This document shows positions 18,307 to 26,806 of a stretch of 64,000 nt of DNA, one piece after another (positions within the stretch are counted from its first letter, which is position 1; every line of letters begins with the position of its first letter). Under the pieces are notes generated by a model that was not told where the DNA came from, did no database searches, and was given only the letters and a program-made list of their open reading frames with translations. Both the position numbers and the translations under genes were made by a program. This stretch comes from Nocardia anaemiae NBRC 100462. Lineage in GTDB: Bacteria; Actinomycetota; Actinomycetes; Mycobacteriales; Mycobacteriaceae. The stretch covers positions 1 through 64,000 of the forward strand of contig NZ_BDAZ01000044.1 of the NCBI RefSeq assembly GCF_001612725.1. The letters are read 5' to 3'.

Positions 18307-18966
18307 GTGGTGATCGAACATCAGTTCGCAGGAGATTTCGAGGCGCATATGACAGTGCGGCTGCCTTCGGACGAACCACGATTGGTGGAGTTGGCCGCCG
18401 CCCGCGACCTTCGTTACACCAGGATCGTGCTCGATCGTGGAGCCGTGCCGGACCAGCCGATGCTCACGTTCACTGTCTCGGGCACACGTGCCGACGCGAT
18501 TCGGGCGGTCGAGGCACATGCTCGCGCACTGACCGGGGCCGGTTTCTGCTTGGCTCGCACCAAGATCGAGGCGAGCCCGTTCAACGAAGAGATCCCCCAG
18601 ACGACCGAGGAGGCGGCCGCGCTACCGGCGGGCTGTTATTTCGAGCATCATGTCAAGCTCGTCCTCGATGGTGCGGCGGATGCGACGCGCGTGCGCGCTG
18701 TCGTCGAGCCGCACGCGGCGCACGTCTCACGCAATGCTCGGCGCTCAGCCGGACATGGGCGGCACGAGCGGTTCGTTACGCAGCGGGCCTTTGGCGTCGG
18801 TCTGCCCGAGGCGGGCGAGCGGCTCGCGGCTCTGCTCGCGGACTTGGCGGCCGCCGGGTTCGCGGCGATCGAGCTGGAGCGGGAGTTCGTCGTGCACGAC
18901 GACCACCCGGTACTCGATGCCGGATGGATTACCGAATCGGTTGCGGTAGCGCATGACCGAGGATGA
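18307..18966 (+). CDS. two-repeat protein, partner of an AbiEii-like nucleotidyltransferase
   Basis: A 219-residue protein starting with GTG. It consists of two similar halves: FEAHMTVRL...GFCLARTKIE and FEHHVKLVL...FAAIELEREFVVH, each an alpha/beta unit with a conserved His after the opening Phe. Mid-protein there is a motif HVSRNARRSAGHGRHERFVT. No catalytic motif is recognised. Its last 14 bp overlap the start of the AbiEii-like gene, so the two proteins are made together, and I recall similar pairs in other actinobacteria as hypothetical proteins. It may be an antitoxin-like or accessory component; this is inference. Confidence 0.6.
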   Translation: MVIEHQFAGDFEAHMTVRLPSDEPRLVELAAARDLRYTRIVLDRGAVPDQPMLTFTVSGTRADAIRAVEAHARALTGAGFCLARTKIEASPFNEEIPQTTEEAAALPAGCYFEHHVKLVLDGAADATRVRAVVEPHAAHVSRNARRSAGHGRHERFVTQRAFGVGLPEAGERLAALLADLAAAGFAAIELEREFVVHDDHPVLDAGWITESVAVAHDRG

Positions 18967-19939
18967 TGCGCACCGGGCGGCCCTGGACCATATGCTCGCT
19001 CTCGTCGTCGGCGCGGAGTGGTCCACCGGGCTGGTGCTGCGCGGCAGCATGACGCTGCAGGCGTGGGTGGGCGAACAAGCACGACCTCCGGCCGATCTGG
19101 ATTGGATTGCGCCGGGCCTGTCAGCGGCCGACTTTCCCGACCCACTCGACCCCTTCCCCTACGTCGACGACATCACCTGGGTCCAGCAGTGGCCCGAGGC
19201 GGTGGCGGGGGCGGCCGAATACCCGATATGGACCGAGGACGAGTTCGCTACGTTCGGCAGCCGTCCAGTACTGCCCCCGGAGGGCCTGCGCTGGATGCGG
19301 GCCGATGAGGGGTGGTGGCAGGCCGAGAAGGACAATCGGCCTTCGATATTGGCGGACTTGGTCGACGCGATAGGAAACGATCCACATGCGGGCCGCGGTG
19401 TCGTCCTCGATGCCGACGCCGTCGAAGCCGACGAACAATGGGGTTACTCCTACGGATATGACACTTCCGGAGTCCGGATCCGGGTGCCGTGGCACGCCCC
19501 CGGCCTGAAATCGCGTGCGATACAGCTGGATTTCGCGACCGAGGAAATGTTCCCGGACGAACGGGTCTGGACGGCCATTCCGCGCGGTGACAGCGGCCCG
19601 CCCACCCCCGTGATCACCGCGAGCCGTGAGCTGTCGCTGGCCTGGAAGCTGCTGTGGCTGCACACCGACTCGACGGAGAAGAACTGCGCCGCAGGCAAAG
19701 ATCTCTACGACGCGGTATTGCTGGCCGAATGCCCACAGACACGTCTGACACGTCGGCTGCTCCGTACAGTGCTCGGCGACAAGGCGCACGGATTCGGGCC
19801 CGAGACGATCCGCGCCTGGCGAGTGGACTGGGAAGAATTCGCCGCGTGCCACTCGGCTCCCTGTGACATGGACATCGACTTCGACGTGAACACTTGGCTG
19901 GAACGACTCGCTCACGCATTGTCGGCGTCGATCGGCTGA
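18953..19939 (+). CDS. AbiEii/AbiGii-type nucleotidyltransferase
   Basis: A 328-residue protein. Near residue 28 it reads VLRGSMTLQAWVGEQARPPA followed by DLDWI, the G-S...D-x-D arrangement of the minimal nucleotidyltransferase fold used by AbiEii toxins of type IV toxin-antitoxin systems. Later blocks RAIQLDFATEEMF and SRELSLAWKLLWLHTD with KDLYDAVLL fit the AbiEii helical half (the Asp on the first and the Lys and Asp of the second are typical). It should transfer nucleotides to RNA or protein, or act as an abortive-infection toxin. It overlaps the upstream gene by 14 bp. Confidence 0.75.
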   Translation: MTEDDAHRAALDHMLALVVGAEWSTGLVLRGSMTLQAWVGEQARPPADLDWIAPGLSAADFPDPLDPFPYVDDITWVQQWPEAVAGAAEYPIWTEDEFATFGSRPVLPPEGLRWMRADEGWWQAEKDNRPSILADLVDAIGNDPHAGRGVVLDADAVEADEQWGYSYGYDTSGVRIRVPWHAPGLKSRAIQLDFATEEMFPDERVWTAIPRGDSGPPTPVITASRELSLAWKLLWLHTDSTEKNCAAGKDLYDAVLLAECPQTRLTRRLLRTVLGDKAHGFGPETIRAWRVDWEEFAACHSAPCDMDIDFDVNTWLERLAHALSASIG

Positions 19940-20098
19940 AATCACTCCAGCTCGAGGGCAATTCGTCGTATTCGGTCCGGCTCTGACAGTTCCGTCGAAC
20001 GTAGCCGAATGGTGGTCGCTCGCGCGCCGAATTCGACCGCCAGCCTACTACGCTCGGCGAGCTGCCGGAGGCGGATAGCAGGCAATCCGGAACCGGCA

Positions 20099-21319
20099 CT
20101 ATGTGCTCGAGCGGATGGCGCGGCGGGCGGCTATGGAGCCGAAGGTTTCGCGGTCGGCGAGGAAGCCTTCGAGGGCGAAGGTGGCGGCGCCGAGGCTCAC
20201 CGGGTTGTGCGGCAGCGTGCACAGTTGCAGGGTGACCGCGGCGAAGGGGTCGGACATGGCGTGGTGGGCGGCGACCCGGCGGGTTGTGTCGATGAGTCGT
20301 TCGCCGAGGACGTTCGCGACCAGGTCGCCGAAGACCATGGTGCGCGGGTTGAAGAGGTTCACCAGGTTGGCGACGGCGACACCCAGATAGTTACCGGTCT
20401 TTTCGATGACGGTGCTGGCCACCGGATCGTCGCTGGCGGCTATGGCCGCGATGGTGGCGGCATCGTCGGCCGCGAGCAGTGGACTGGCCGGTGCGATTTC
20501 GCGCAGGGTCTGCACGATGCCGCGCGCGCTCACATAGGCCTCGACGCAGCCGTGGCGTCCGCAGCGGCATTCGCGTCCGTCGATGACGAGGTTCGTGTGC
20601 CCCCATTCGCCCGCACTGTTGGTCACGCCGCGATAGAGCGTGCCATCGATGACCACACCGATGCCGACTCCGGCGCGCAGCGTGACGACGATCAGATCGT
20701 CCACATCCCGACCGGCGCCGAACCAAAGATGCGCTGCCGTACTGGCTTTCAGCGGATTGTCGAGATACAGCGGATGCGGCACCCGCGGTTGCAGCAGCGA
20801 TTTCAACGACACGTCGTGCCAGTCCCAGTACGGCGAGAACACCGAAACGCCGCCCTCGGGTTCCACCAGACCCGGCACACTCAAACCCACACCGAGCACC
20901 CGCTCCGCATCGTCGGCAGTCAGCTCGGCGATGCCGCGCACGATCAGCTCGGTGACATCCTCGGGCCGGGTGGCCGCGGGATCCACCGGAATCTCCACCG
21001 ATCGCAGCACCGACATCGCCAAGTCGAAAAGGTCGAAATGAATACTGGTTTCGGCCATATCGACACCGACAAGCATGCCCCGCGCCGGATTGATCGCGAG
21101 TTGCGCACGCGGCCGCCCGATGCCCGGCGCGTCGTAGCCGAGTTCGGCGAGCACACCCACATCGAGTAGTTCGGCGATCATATTGCCCACCGTCGCGAAC
21201 GAGAGGCCGGTGGCGCGGGCGATCTCCTGACGGCTGGTGTGGCCCGCGGCGGCGTAGACCGCCTGCAATACGGAGAACCGATTCCGGCGTCGGATATCGC
21301 GCGCGGTCAGCTGGTACAC
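20099..21319 (-). CDS. ROK-family transcriptional repressor of the sugar island
   Basis: A 406-residue NagC/XylR-type regulator, start GTG 21319 with AAGGAG upstream. The N-terminal winged helix reads RRRNRFSVLQAVYAAAGHTS and then ARATGLSFATVGNMIAELL. The ROK sugar-kinase-like domain follows, with an ATP-site-like LIVVTLRAGVGIGVVIDG and the zinc/sugar motif GEWGHTNLV...CRCGRHGCVEAYVS. It is divergent from the ABC importer operon with a 147-bp gap containing a 12-13-12 inverted repeat. It most likely represses that operon until the imported sugar or an intermediate binds. Confidence 0.93.
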   Translation of the reverse strand: MYQLTARDIRRRNRFSVLQAVYAAAGHTSRQEIARATGLSFATVGNMIAELLDVGVLAELGYDAPGIGRPRAQLAINPARGMLVGVDMAETSIHFDLFDLAMSVLRSVEIPVDPAATRPEDVTELIVRGIAELTADDAERVLGVGLSVPGLVEPEGGVSVFSPYWDWHDVSLKSLLQPRVPHPLYLDNPLKASTAAHLWFGAGRDVDDLIVVTLRAGVGIGVVIDGTLYRGVTNSAGEWGHTNLVIDGRECRCGRHGCVEAYVSARGIVQTLREIAPASPLLAADDAATIAAIAASDDPVASTVIEKTGNYLGVAVANLVNLFNPRTMVFGDLVANVLGERLIDTTRRVAAHHAMSDPFAAVTLQLCTLPHNPVSLGAATFALEGFLADRETFGSIAARRAIRSST

Positions 21320-21366
21320 GGTCGGGCCATCTCCTTCCGATTGATATTCGCAGACGCTACCCGAGC

Positions 21367-21403
21367 ACTTCGGACAACACTATTTACAACGGTTATCCGA
21401 AGT
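21367..21403 (+). promoter_or_regulatory. inverted repeat, candidate ROK repressor operator
   Basis: ACTTCGGACAAC and GTTATCCGAAGT form arms matching at 11 of 12 positions with a 13-bp spacer. The repeat sits between the divergent repressor and importer genes, about 65 bp upstream of the importer ATG, a typical place for an operator that controls both promoters. Confidence 0.55.
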
Positions 21404-21466
21404 CCTACTGTAACCCAGGTCACTACAAGTCGCCGAGTGCCCGGCGCAGCATCAGAGGAGCACCCC

Positions 21467-22513
21467 ATGTCCTGGACCCACCGAAGCCGTTGGACCAGAG
21501 CCGTTTTCTGCGGGGTATCGCTCGCGCTGGCCGCATCGGCCTGCTCATCTGGCAAGGACGATTCGCACGCGAGCGGTCCGCAGCACAACACCGGCGCGAT
21601 CAGCCTGGTTTACGCCCAGAAGCAGGGCGATCAGGAGTACTTCATCGGCGAGGCCGAGGGGGCGAAGGCCAAGGCCAAGGAGTTGGGCATCGATCTGAAG
21701 GTGGTGAATCTCGGCAATGACGCGAACAAGGCCGTCACCGAGGTGCAGAACGCGGTGAACCAGAAGGCCAGCGGTGTGATCGTCGTGGTGCCGGATCCGT
21801 CGGTCGGCCCGCAGGTCGCCCAGCTCGCGAAGGCCGGTGGTGTCGCGCTGCTGACCTCCGATGACCAGGTCTGTACGAACGGTCCGGATCCGTCGTCCTG
21901 CGCGAAGGACAATCTGGTGCCCCGGGTCGGCTTCAGCGGCACCCAGATGGGCACCGAGGTCGGCACCCGCGCCGGTCAGGACTTCAAGAAGGCCGGTTGG
22001 AAGCCGGAGGAGACCGCGATCATCGACGCCTGGAAACAGGATGTGACCGTCTGCACCGACCGGGTCAAGGCCAACCAGAAGGCATTCAAGGACGCCGCCG
22101 GTGTGGACGTCAAGGTGATCGAGGTCGGCACCGATAACACCCCGTCGGATGCGCAGAACAAGATCTCCGCGACGGTGTCGGGCAATCGGTCGGTGAAGAA
22201 CTGGATTGTCATGGGCTGCAACGACGAGAACGTCAGCGGTGGCGTCGCGGCGATCCAGAATGCCGGATACTCCGCCGATAATGTGCTCGGCGTCGGTCTC
22301 GGCGCCTACCTGGCCTGCAAGGAATGGCGCGGCGGCAAGCCGACCGGCTTCAAGGCGGCACTGTTCATCAATGGCAAAGACGTTGGCGCACTGTCGGTTC
22401 AGACGATCTACGACTACCTGAAGAACGGCAAGCAGATGCCGCCCGAGGCCTATGCGCCGACCAAGATGGTCGACTCGACCAACTGGCAGCAGGCGGGCGT
22501 CACATGCAGCTGA
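21467..22513 (+). CDS. sugar ABC transporter substrate-binding lipoprotein
   Basis: A 348-residue protein starting MSWTHRSRWTRAVF at 21467 (GAGGAG ribosome site upstream). The signal peptide ends in lipobox LAASAC, with the lipidated Cys at residue 26. The mature part is a periplasmic-binding fold of the arabinose/ribose type: ISLVYAQKQGDQEYF, then KASGVIVVVPDPSVGP, then VIVMGCNDENVSGGVAAI. It most resembles arabinose/galactose-type binding proteins (AraF/ChvE class). It captures the sugar outside the membrane for the two following genes. Its stop overlaps the ATPase start by 10 bp. Confidence 0.92.
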   Translation: MSWTHRSRWTRAVFCGVSLALAASACSSGKDDSHASGPQHNTGAISLVYAQKQGDQEYFIGEAEGAKAKAKELGIDLKVVNLGNDANKAVTEVQNAVNQKASGVIVVVPDPSVGPQVAQLAKAGGVALLTSDDQVCTNGPDPSSCAKDNLVPRVGFSGTQMGTEVGTRAGQDFKKAGWKPEETAIIDAWKQDVTVCTDRVKANQKAFKDAAGVDVKVIEVGTDNTPSDAQNKISATVSGNRSVKNWIVMGCNDENVSGGVAAIQNAGYSADNVLGVGLGAYLACKEWRGGKPTGFKAALFINGKDVGALSVQTIYDYLKNGKQMPPEAYAPTKMVDSTNWQQAGVTCS

Positions 22514-24024
22514 CCGGACTGCGGGTATCCGGGCTGAGCAAGAGCTTCGCCGGGGTGCCGGCCCTGCGCGACGTGAGCCTGGATTTTCCCGCTGGTGCGG
22601 TGACCGCACTGATGGGTGAGAACGGGGCGGGTAAATCCACCCTGATCCGCATCCTCGGTGGCGATCACCGCCCGGACGGTGGCTGGCTCGAGTTGGATGG
22701 TGTGCGACTCGAGCTGGCCACCCCCGCCGACGCGCGGTCGGCCGGAATCCGGGTGATCGGCCAGGAGCCGGAGATCGTGCCGCATGTTTCCGTCGCCGAG
22801 AACGTCTATCTCGGATCGCTGCCGCGGCGCTCGGGCCGCCTGCTCGACCGCGCCGCGCTACGCGAACGGATGCGCGCCGACCTCGCCCGACTCGGCTTCG
22901 ACCGTGACCTCGACCCGGACACTGTCGGCTCGAAACTCACTGCGGCGCAACGGCAATTGGTGGAGATCATGCGGGCGTTGACCACCGATGCCAAGGTGAT
23001 CGCCTTCGACGAGCCGACTTCGTCATTGTCCGACCACGAGACCGAATCGCTGTTCGCGCTGATCGGTCGACTTCGCGAGCAGGGTCTCGCGGTGATCTAT
23101 GTGTCACACCGGATGCGGGAGATCTTCCGGCTGGCCGATCGGGTCGCGGTACTGCGCGACGGAGCCCTGGTCGGTGCGCGGGCGACCGCCGACACCACCG
23201 ATCGTGAAATCGTGCGGATGATGGTCGGCCGGGATCTGTCCACGTTGTTCGCGCGCAAGCACAATACGCCGGGGCGGGTTGTGCTCGAGGCGGATGCGGT
23301 GAGCACCGACGACGTCCACGACGTGAGTTTGCGGGTGCACGCCGGTGAGGTAGTCGCGCTGGCCGGGTTGGTCGGTGCGGGTCGCTCGGAACTGGCCGGG
23401 GCGCTGGCCGGTGATCTGCCGATCCATTCCGGCGAGGTGCGGGTGGAGGGTAAGAAGCTGCGTCTGCGGCAGCCGCGCGATGCGGTGCGAGCCGGGATGG
23501 GGTACGCGCCGGAGGAACGCAAGGCGCAAGCGCTGCTGCTGCATCGCGGTGTGCGCGACAATATTTCGCTCGCCATGCTCGACCGCTTGCGGCGGCTGCG
23601 GTTCGTCCGAGGCGGGGAAGAGCGGCGGCTGGCTCGCCAATATGTCGAATCGCTCAGGGTGCGAACACCTTCCATCGAGCAGGAGGTGCGCAAGCTCTCC
23701 GGCGGCAATCAGCAGAAGGTGGTGCTGGCCCGCTGGCTGGCCCGAAAACCCAAGGTGCTCATTCTGGATGAGCCCACCCGCGGCGTCGATGTCGGCGCCA
23801 AAATCGAGATCTACCACATCATCGAGGAACTGGCCGAATCCGGTGTCGCGGTGCTGGTGATCTCCTCGGAACTACCCGAAGTGCTCGGCCTGGCCGACCG
23901 GATCGTGGTCATGCAGCACGGCCGGGTCACCGGTGAACTGGACCGCGAAGAGGCCAGCGAGGAGGCGATTCTCGCGCTGGCCATGGCCGCCGACCTGTCG
24001 CATACATCGCGAGGAAACCCATGA
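22504..24024 (+). CDS. sugar ABC transporter ATP-binding protein (AraG/MglA type)
   Basis: A 506-residue tandem ATPase starting MQLTGLRVSGLSKSFAG. The first nucleotide-binding domain has Walker A GENGAGKST, a degenerate signature LTAAQRQLVEI and Walker B VIAFDEPTSSL. The second has a changed P-loop (GLVGAGRSE), a good signature LSGGNQQKV and Walker B LILDEPTRGVD. This asymmetry is normal in carbohydrate importers of the CUT2 class. It overlaps its neighbours on both sides, so it is translated with them. It drives uptake with the permease that follows. Confidence 0.95.
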   Translation: MQLTGLRVSGLSKSFAGVPALRDVSLDFPAGAVTALMGENGAGKSTLIRILGGDHRPDGGWLELDGVRLELATPADARSAGIRVIGQEPEIVPHVSVAENVYLGSLPRRSGRLLDRAALRERMRADLARLGFDRDLDPDTVGSKLTAAQRQLVEIMRALTTDAKVIAFDEPTSSLSDHETESLFALIGRLREQGLAVIYVSHRMREIFRLADRVAVLRDGALVGARATADTTDREIVRMMVGRDLSTLFARKHNTPGRVVLEADAVSTDDVHDVSLRVHAGEVVALAGLVGAGRSELAGALAGDLPIHSGEVRVEGKKLRLRQPRDAVRAGMGYAPEERKAQALLLHRGVRDNISLAMLDRLRRLRFVRGGEERRLARQYVESLRVRTPSIEQEVRKLSGGNQQKVVLARWLARKPKVLILDEPTRGVDVGAKIEIYHIIEELAESGVAVLVISSELPEVLGLADRIVVMQHGRVTGELDREEASEEAILALAMAADLSHTSRGNP

Positions 24025-25061
24025 CAGACCAACAACTTTCGATCCCGGTGCAGACCGCCGCACCCTCGGTGTCGGCGCCCGGCGCGGCCATGCGTCGACT
24101 GGTGCAGGCGATCGGCACCGGAAATCTCAGCCTCATCGGCGCACTCGTGGTGGTCGTCGCGATCTTCGCCTGGCTCAACGACGGCTATCTGGATCCGGCG
24201 AATCTGGCCGGAATCGGTGAGGCGGTAACCGTTTTCGGTCTGCTCGCCGTGGTCCAGACGGTCGTGATCATCTGTGGTGCGCTCGATATCTCGGTCGGCT
24301 CGCAGGCCGGTGTCGCCTCGGTGATCAGCGCGATGGCCTTCACCGCGACCGCGGATAATGCCTGGTTGGGCATTCTGGCCGCGATCGGTGTCGGGCTGGT
24401 GCTCGGGGCGGTCAACGGGTTGATCATCGTCTACGGTCGCGTCAATCCGGTGATCGCGACACTGGCCACCTTGGCCGCGTTCAAGGGCGTCGCGCAGTTG
24501 ATATCCGGTGGCAAGGCACAGGGCTTCGTGCTCGGCGACGATGTGTTCATCTTCATCGCGCGCGGCAAGATTCTGGGTCTGCCGGTGCCGGTGGTCATCC
24601 TCGCGGTGGTCGCGATCGGAATGCATGTGCTGCTGAAGTACACCGATATCGGGCGCAATATTTATGCCATCGGTGGAAATGACACGGCCGCAAGGCTTTC
24701 CGGTATCAATATCAACAAATACCTGATCGCGGTATTCGTGCTCGCGGGTGCGGTGGCGGCTATTGCCGGGATCATCCTGACCGCGCGAACCGGCTCCGGA
24801 CAGCCGGTCTCGGGTAGTGAAGGGCTCGAGCTGAAGGCGATCACCGCGGCGGCGTTGGGTGGGTGTGCGCTGAAGGGCGGCAAGGGCACGATCGGGGGCA
24901 CGCTGCTGGCCGTCGTGCTGCTCGGTGCGCTGGACAACGGGTTGAACGTCGTTGGCGTGAATACCTTCTGGCAGAACGTCGCTCAGGGGTCGTTGCTGGT
25001 GGCGGCGGTTGTCATTCAGCAGCGGCGCAGTGGGGAACGTGCGGTCGGGTTGCCGACCTAG
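24021..25061 (+). CDS. sugar ABC transporter permease (AraH/RbsC type)
   Basis: A 346-residue membrane protein with about 8-10 hydrophobic segments, the first at about residues 38-54. The family signatures are clear: ICGALDISVGSQAGV, VNGLIIVYGRVNPVIATLAT, and YAIGGNDTAARLSGININKY. Its ATG overlaps the ATPase stop (ATGA). CUT2 importers use one permease type as a homodimer, which agrees with only one permease gene here. Confidence 0.95.
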   Translation: MTDQQLSIPVQTAAPSVSAPGAAMRRLVQAIGTGNLSLIGALVVVVAIFAWLNDGYLDPANLAGIGEAVTVFGLLAVVQTVVIICGALDISVGSQAGVASVISAMAFTATADNAWLGILAAIGVGLVLGAVNGLIIVYGRVNPVIATLATLAAFKGVAQLISGGKAQGFVLGDDVFIFIARGKILGLPVPVVILAVVAIGMHVLLKYTDIGRNIYAIGGNDTAARLSGININKYLIAVFVLAGAVAAIAGIILTARTGSGQPVSGSEGLELKAITAAALGGCALKGGKGTIGGTLLAVVLLGALDNGLNVVGVNTFWQNVAQGSLLVAAVVIQQRRSGERAVGLPT

Positions 25062-25080
25062 CACCCGTCAGGAGCGAATG

Positions 25081-25965
25081 ATGATCGAACTGAAAGCCGA
25101 TCCGTGCTCGCCGCGGCCGGGCAGATTGTGTGAGGGACCGGTCTGGGATGACCGCACCGATGAGGTGCTGTGGGTGGACATTCCCGCCGGACGCATCCAT
25201 CGCGCGACACTGCGCGACGGCGACCTCGTACAGCGATCCACCGTGGCGGTGGGCAAGCGGGTCAGCGCGGTGGTGCCGTGTGCGTCGGGCGGGCTGATCG
25301 CGACTGCCGTCGACACCTTCCTGCATATCGCTGACGGCACAATGACCGAGGTCGCGGCGCTGTCGCTGCCCGATGACGGGGTTCGGCGGCGGATGAACGA
25401 TGCCAAGGCCGACCCGTGGGGGCGACTGTTCGCCGGGACCATGTCCGAAGACGAAATCCCGGGAACAGCGGCGCTTTATCGACTCGATCCCGATGGCGAG
25501 CTGAGTACCGTGCGACAGCAGGTGACGATCTCCAATGGTCTCGGCTGGAGCCCGGACGGTGCCACCCTGTATTACGCGGACAGCCCGACACATCGAGTCG
25601 AGGCGTTCGACTACGACTCGGCCACCGGCACTTTCCGCAATGGGCGTACCTTTGCCGAGTTCCCGGACGGTATGCCCGATGGATTGACCGTGGACGCAAC
25701 GGGTTTCGTCTGGGTCGCCGTGTGGGGTGCGGGACAGGTGCGTTCGTTCGATCCATCGGGTCGGCCGTATGCGGTGATCGATGTAGGCCCGGCGCAGGTT
25801 TCCAGTTGCGCCTTCGCCGGGCCTGGCTTGGATGTCCTCGTAATCACAACGGCCGCAGAAGGTTCTCCCGATCCGGATGCCGGTCGGCTGTTCACCTGTC
25901 GGCCGGGTGTGACCGGTCTTGCGACGAATACCTACTCCGATGCGAGGTTGGTGAGCAACTCATGA
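25081..25965 (+). CDS. SMP-30/gluconolactonase family sugar lactonase
   Basis: A protein of about 294 residues. Two adjacent ATGs exist (25078 and 25081); the second has better spacing from AGGAG. It is a beta-propeller with the metal ligands of the family in their usual contexts: Glu in RLCEGPVWDDRTDEVLWVDI, Asn in RRMNDAKADPWGRLF, and Asn in TISNGLGWSPDGATLYYADS followed by the catalytic Asp region DGMPDGLTVD. It should open the sugar 1,4- or 1,5-lactone made by the SDR dehydrogenase (27762-28517) to the aldonic acid, the substrate of DgoD. Confidence 0.9.
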   Translation: MIELKADPCSPRPGRLCEGPVWDDRTDEVLWVDIPAGRIHRATLRDGDLVQRSTVAVGKRVSAVVPCASGGLIATAVDTFLHIADGTMTEVAALSLPDDGVRRRMNDAKADPWGRLFAGTMSEDEIPGTAALYRLDPDGELSTVRQQVTISNGLGWSPDGATLYYADSPTHRVEAFDYDSATGTFRNGRTFAEFPDGMPDGLTVDATGFVWVAVWGAGQVRSFDPSGRPYAVIDVGPAQVSSCAFAGPGLDVLVITTAAEGSPDPDAGRLFTCRPGVTGLATNTYSDARLVSNS

Positions 25966-26573
25966 CCGATCACGTCCTTACCCTGGATCCGCCGGTAATC
26001 GCGATCCTGCGCGCCCCAACGGCCGCTCGCTTCGCCGAGGTGGCCGCCGTATTGCACGAGTCGGGCATTACGGCGGTGGAGTTCACGCTCAACTCGCCGG
26101 GCGCACTGGACGCACTGCGCGACTGCGCCGGATCCGCCCACCCGGTCGGTGCGGGCACGGTGCTCACCGCCAACGATGCCGCTCGAGCGGTGGATGCGGG
26201 TGCGGCATATCTGATCACACCGACGGTATGCACCGAGGTGATCGAGGAGGGCCGCCGCATGGGTATTCCGGTGATCTGTGGCGCGTTCACGCCCACCGAG
26301 ATCCACAGCGCGTGGCAAGCGGGAGCGACCATGGTCAAGGTCTTTCCGGCCTCGGTCGGCGGTCCCGCTTATCTGAAGGCGATTCGAGGGCCGCTGAAAG
26401 AGATCCCGCTGGTGCCGACGGGCGGTATTGGGCTCGCCGATGCTCGGGCGTATATGGATGCGGGTGCCAGGGCCCTCGGCATGGGCTCGCCGCTCGTGGG
26501 TGACGCGTGCGTCGGCGGTGATCTGGATGCGCTGCGTGAGCGTGCGTCAGTGGTGCGAAAGGCGTTGCTGTGA
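25962..26573 (+). CDS. 2-keto-3-deoxy-phosphosugar aldolase (DgoA/Eda family)
   Basis: A 203-residue class I aldolase. It shows PVIAILRAPTAARFAEVA (Arg-phosphate loop), the Glu of AVEFTLNSPGAL, the GAGTVLT loop, and the Schiff-base lysine in MVKVFPASVGGPAYLKAIRG, then the phosphate-site VPTGGIGLADA. It should split 2-keto-3-deoxy-6-phosphogalactonate (or -gluconate) into pyruvate and glyceraldehyde 3-phosphate. Its ATG overlaps the stop of the lactonase as ATGA. With dgoD downstream, the galactonate isomer is the likelier substrate. Confidence 0.9.
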   Translation: MTDHVLTLDPPVIAILRAPTAARFAEVAAVLHESGITAVEFTLNSPGALDALRDCAGSAHPVGAGTVLTANDAARAVDAGAAYLITPTVCTEVIEEGRRMGIPVICGAFTPTEIHSAWQAGATMVKVFPASVGGPAYLKAIRGPLKEIPLVPTGGIGLADARAYMDAGARALGMGSPLVGDACVGGDLDALRERASVVRKALL

Positions 26574-26806
26574 GGTTCATTTCGCGGGACCGGAGTGCGG
26601 TCGCGACGGTGTGCGCGGGAGGCGTTGCCGTGAGATCTGGTTTGCCGGGGCAGGTCGCGGTCGAGTGTGCGCGCGATAATGTTGCTGCGCGGGCTGTTTC
26701 GCGCGATCGGATCGCGGTCGAGGTGTCCGGGAGGCATTGCGATGCCCGCTGATCTCCGTAATCCGATTGCGGTCACCGTGGCTTTCGGTGCGCGAAAGTC
26801 GGCGCG
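26574..26806 (+). repeat. degenerate tandem-like repeats between aldolase and kinase genes
   Basis: This 233-bp spacer contains GCGGTC four times at intervals of about 55-60 bp (near 26597, 26657, 26714 and 26769). The 16-mer AGGCGTTGCTGTGAGG at the aldolase stop recurs as AGGCGTTGCCGTGAGA and, more loosely, as AGGCATTGCGATGCCC. One open frame through it has no recognisable protein. It looks like a decayed repeat array or a diverged duplication of the aldolase 3' end. Confidence 0.4.

Noticed and set aside
19940..20098. 50-codon minus-strand frame ending RIRRIALELE after the ROK gene
   Set aside because: It has no start codon of its own and no recognised family; it could be a gene remnant but cannot be supported.
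24000..25064. Minus-strand frame of 417 residues over the sugar permease
   Set aside because: It is rich in His/Asp/Arg with no domain, as expected from the complement of a GC-rich membrane protein.
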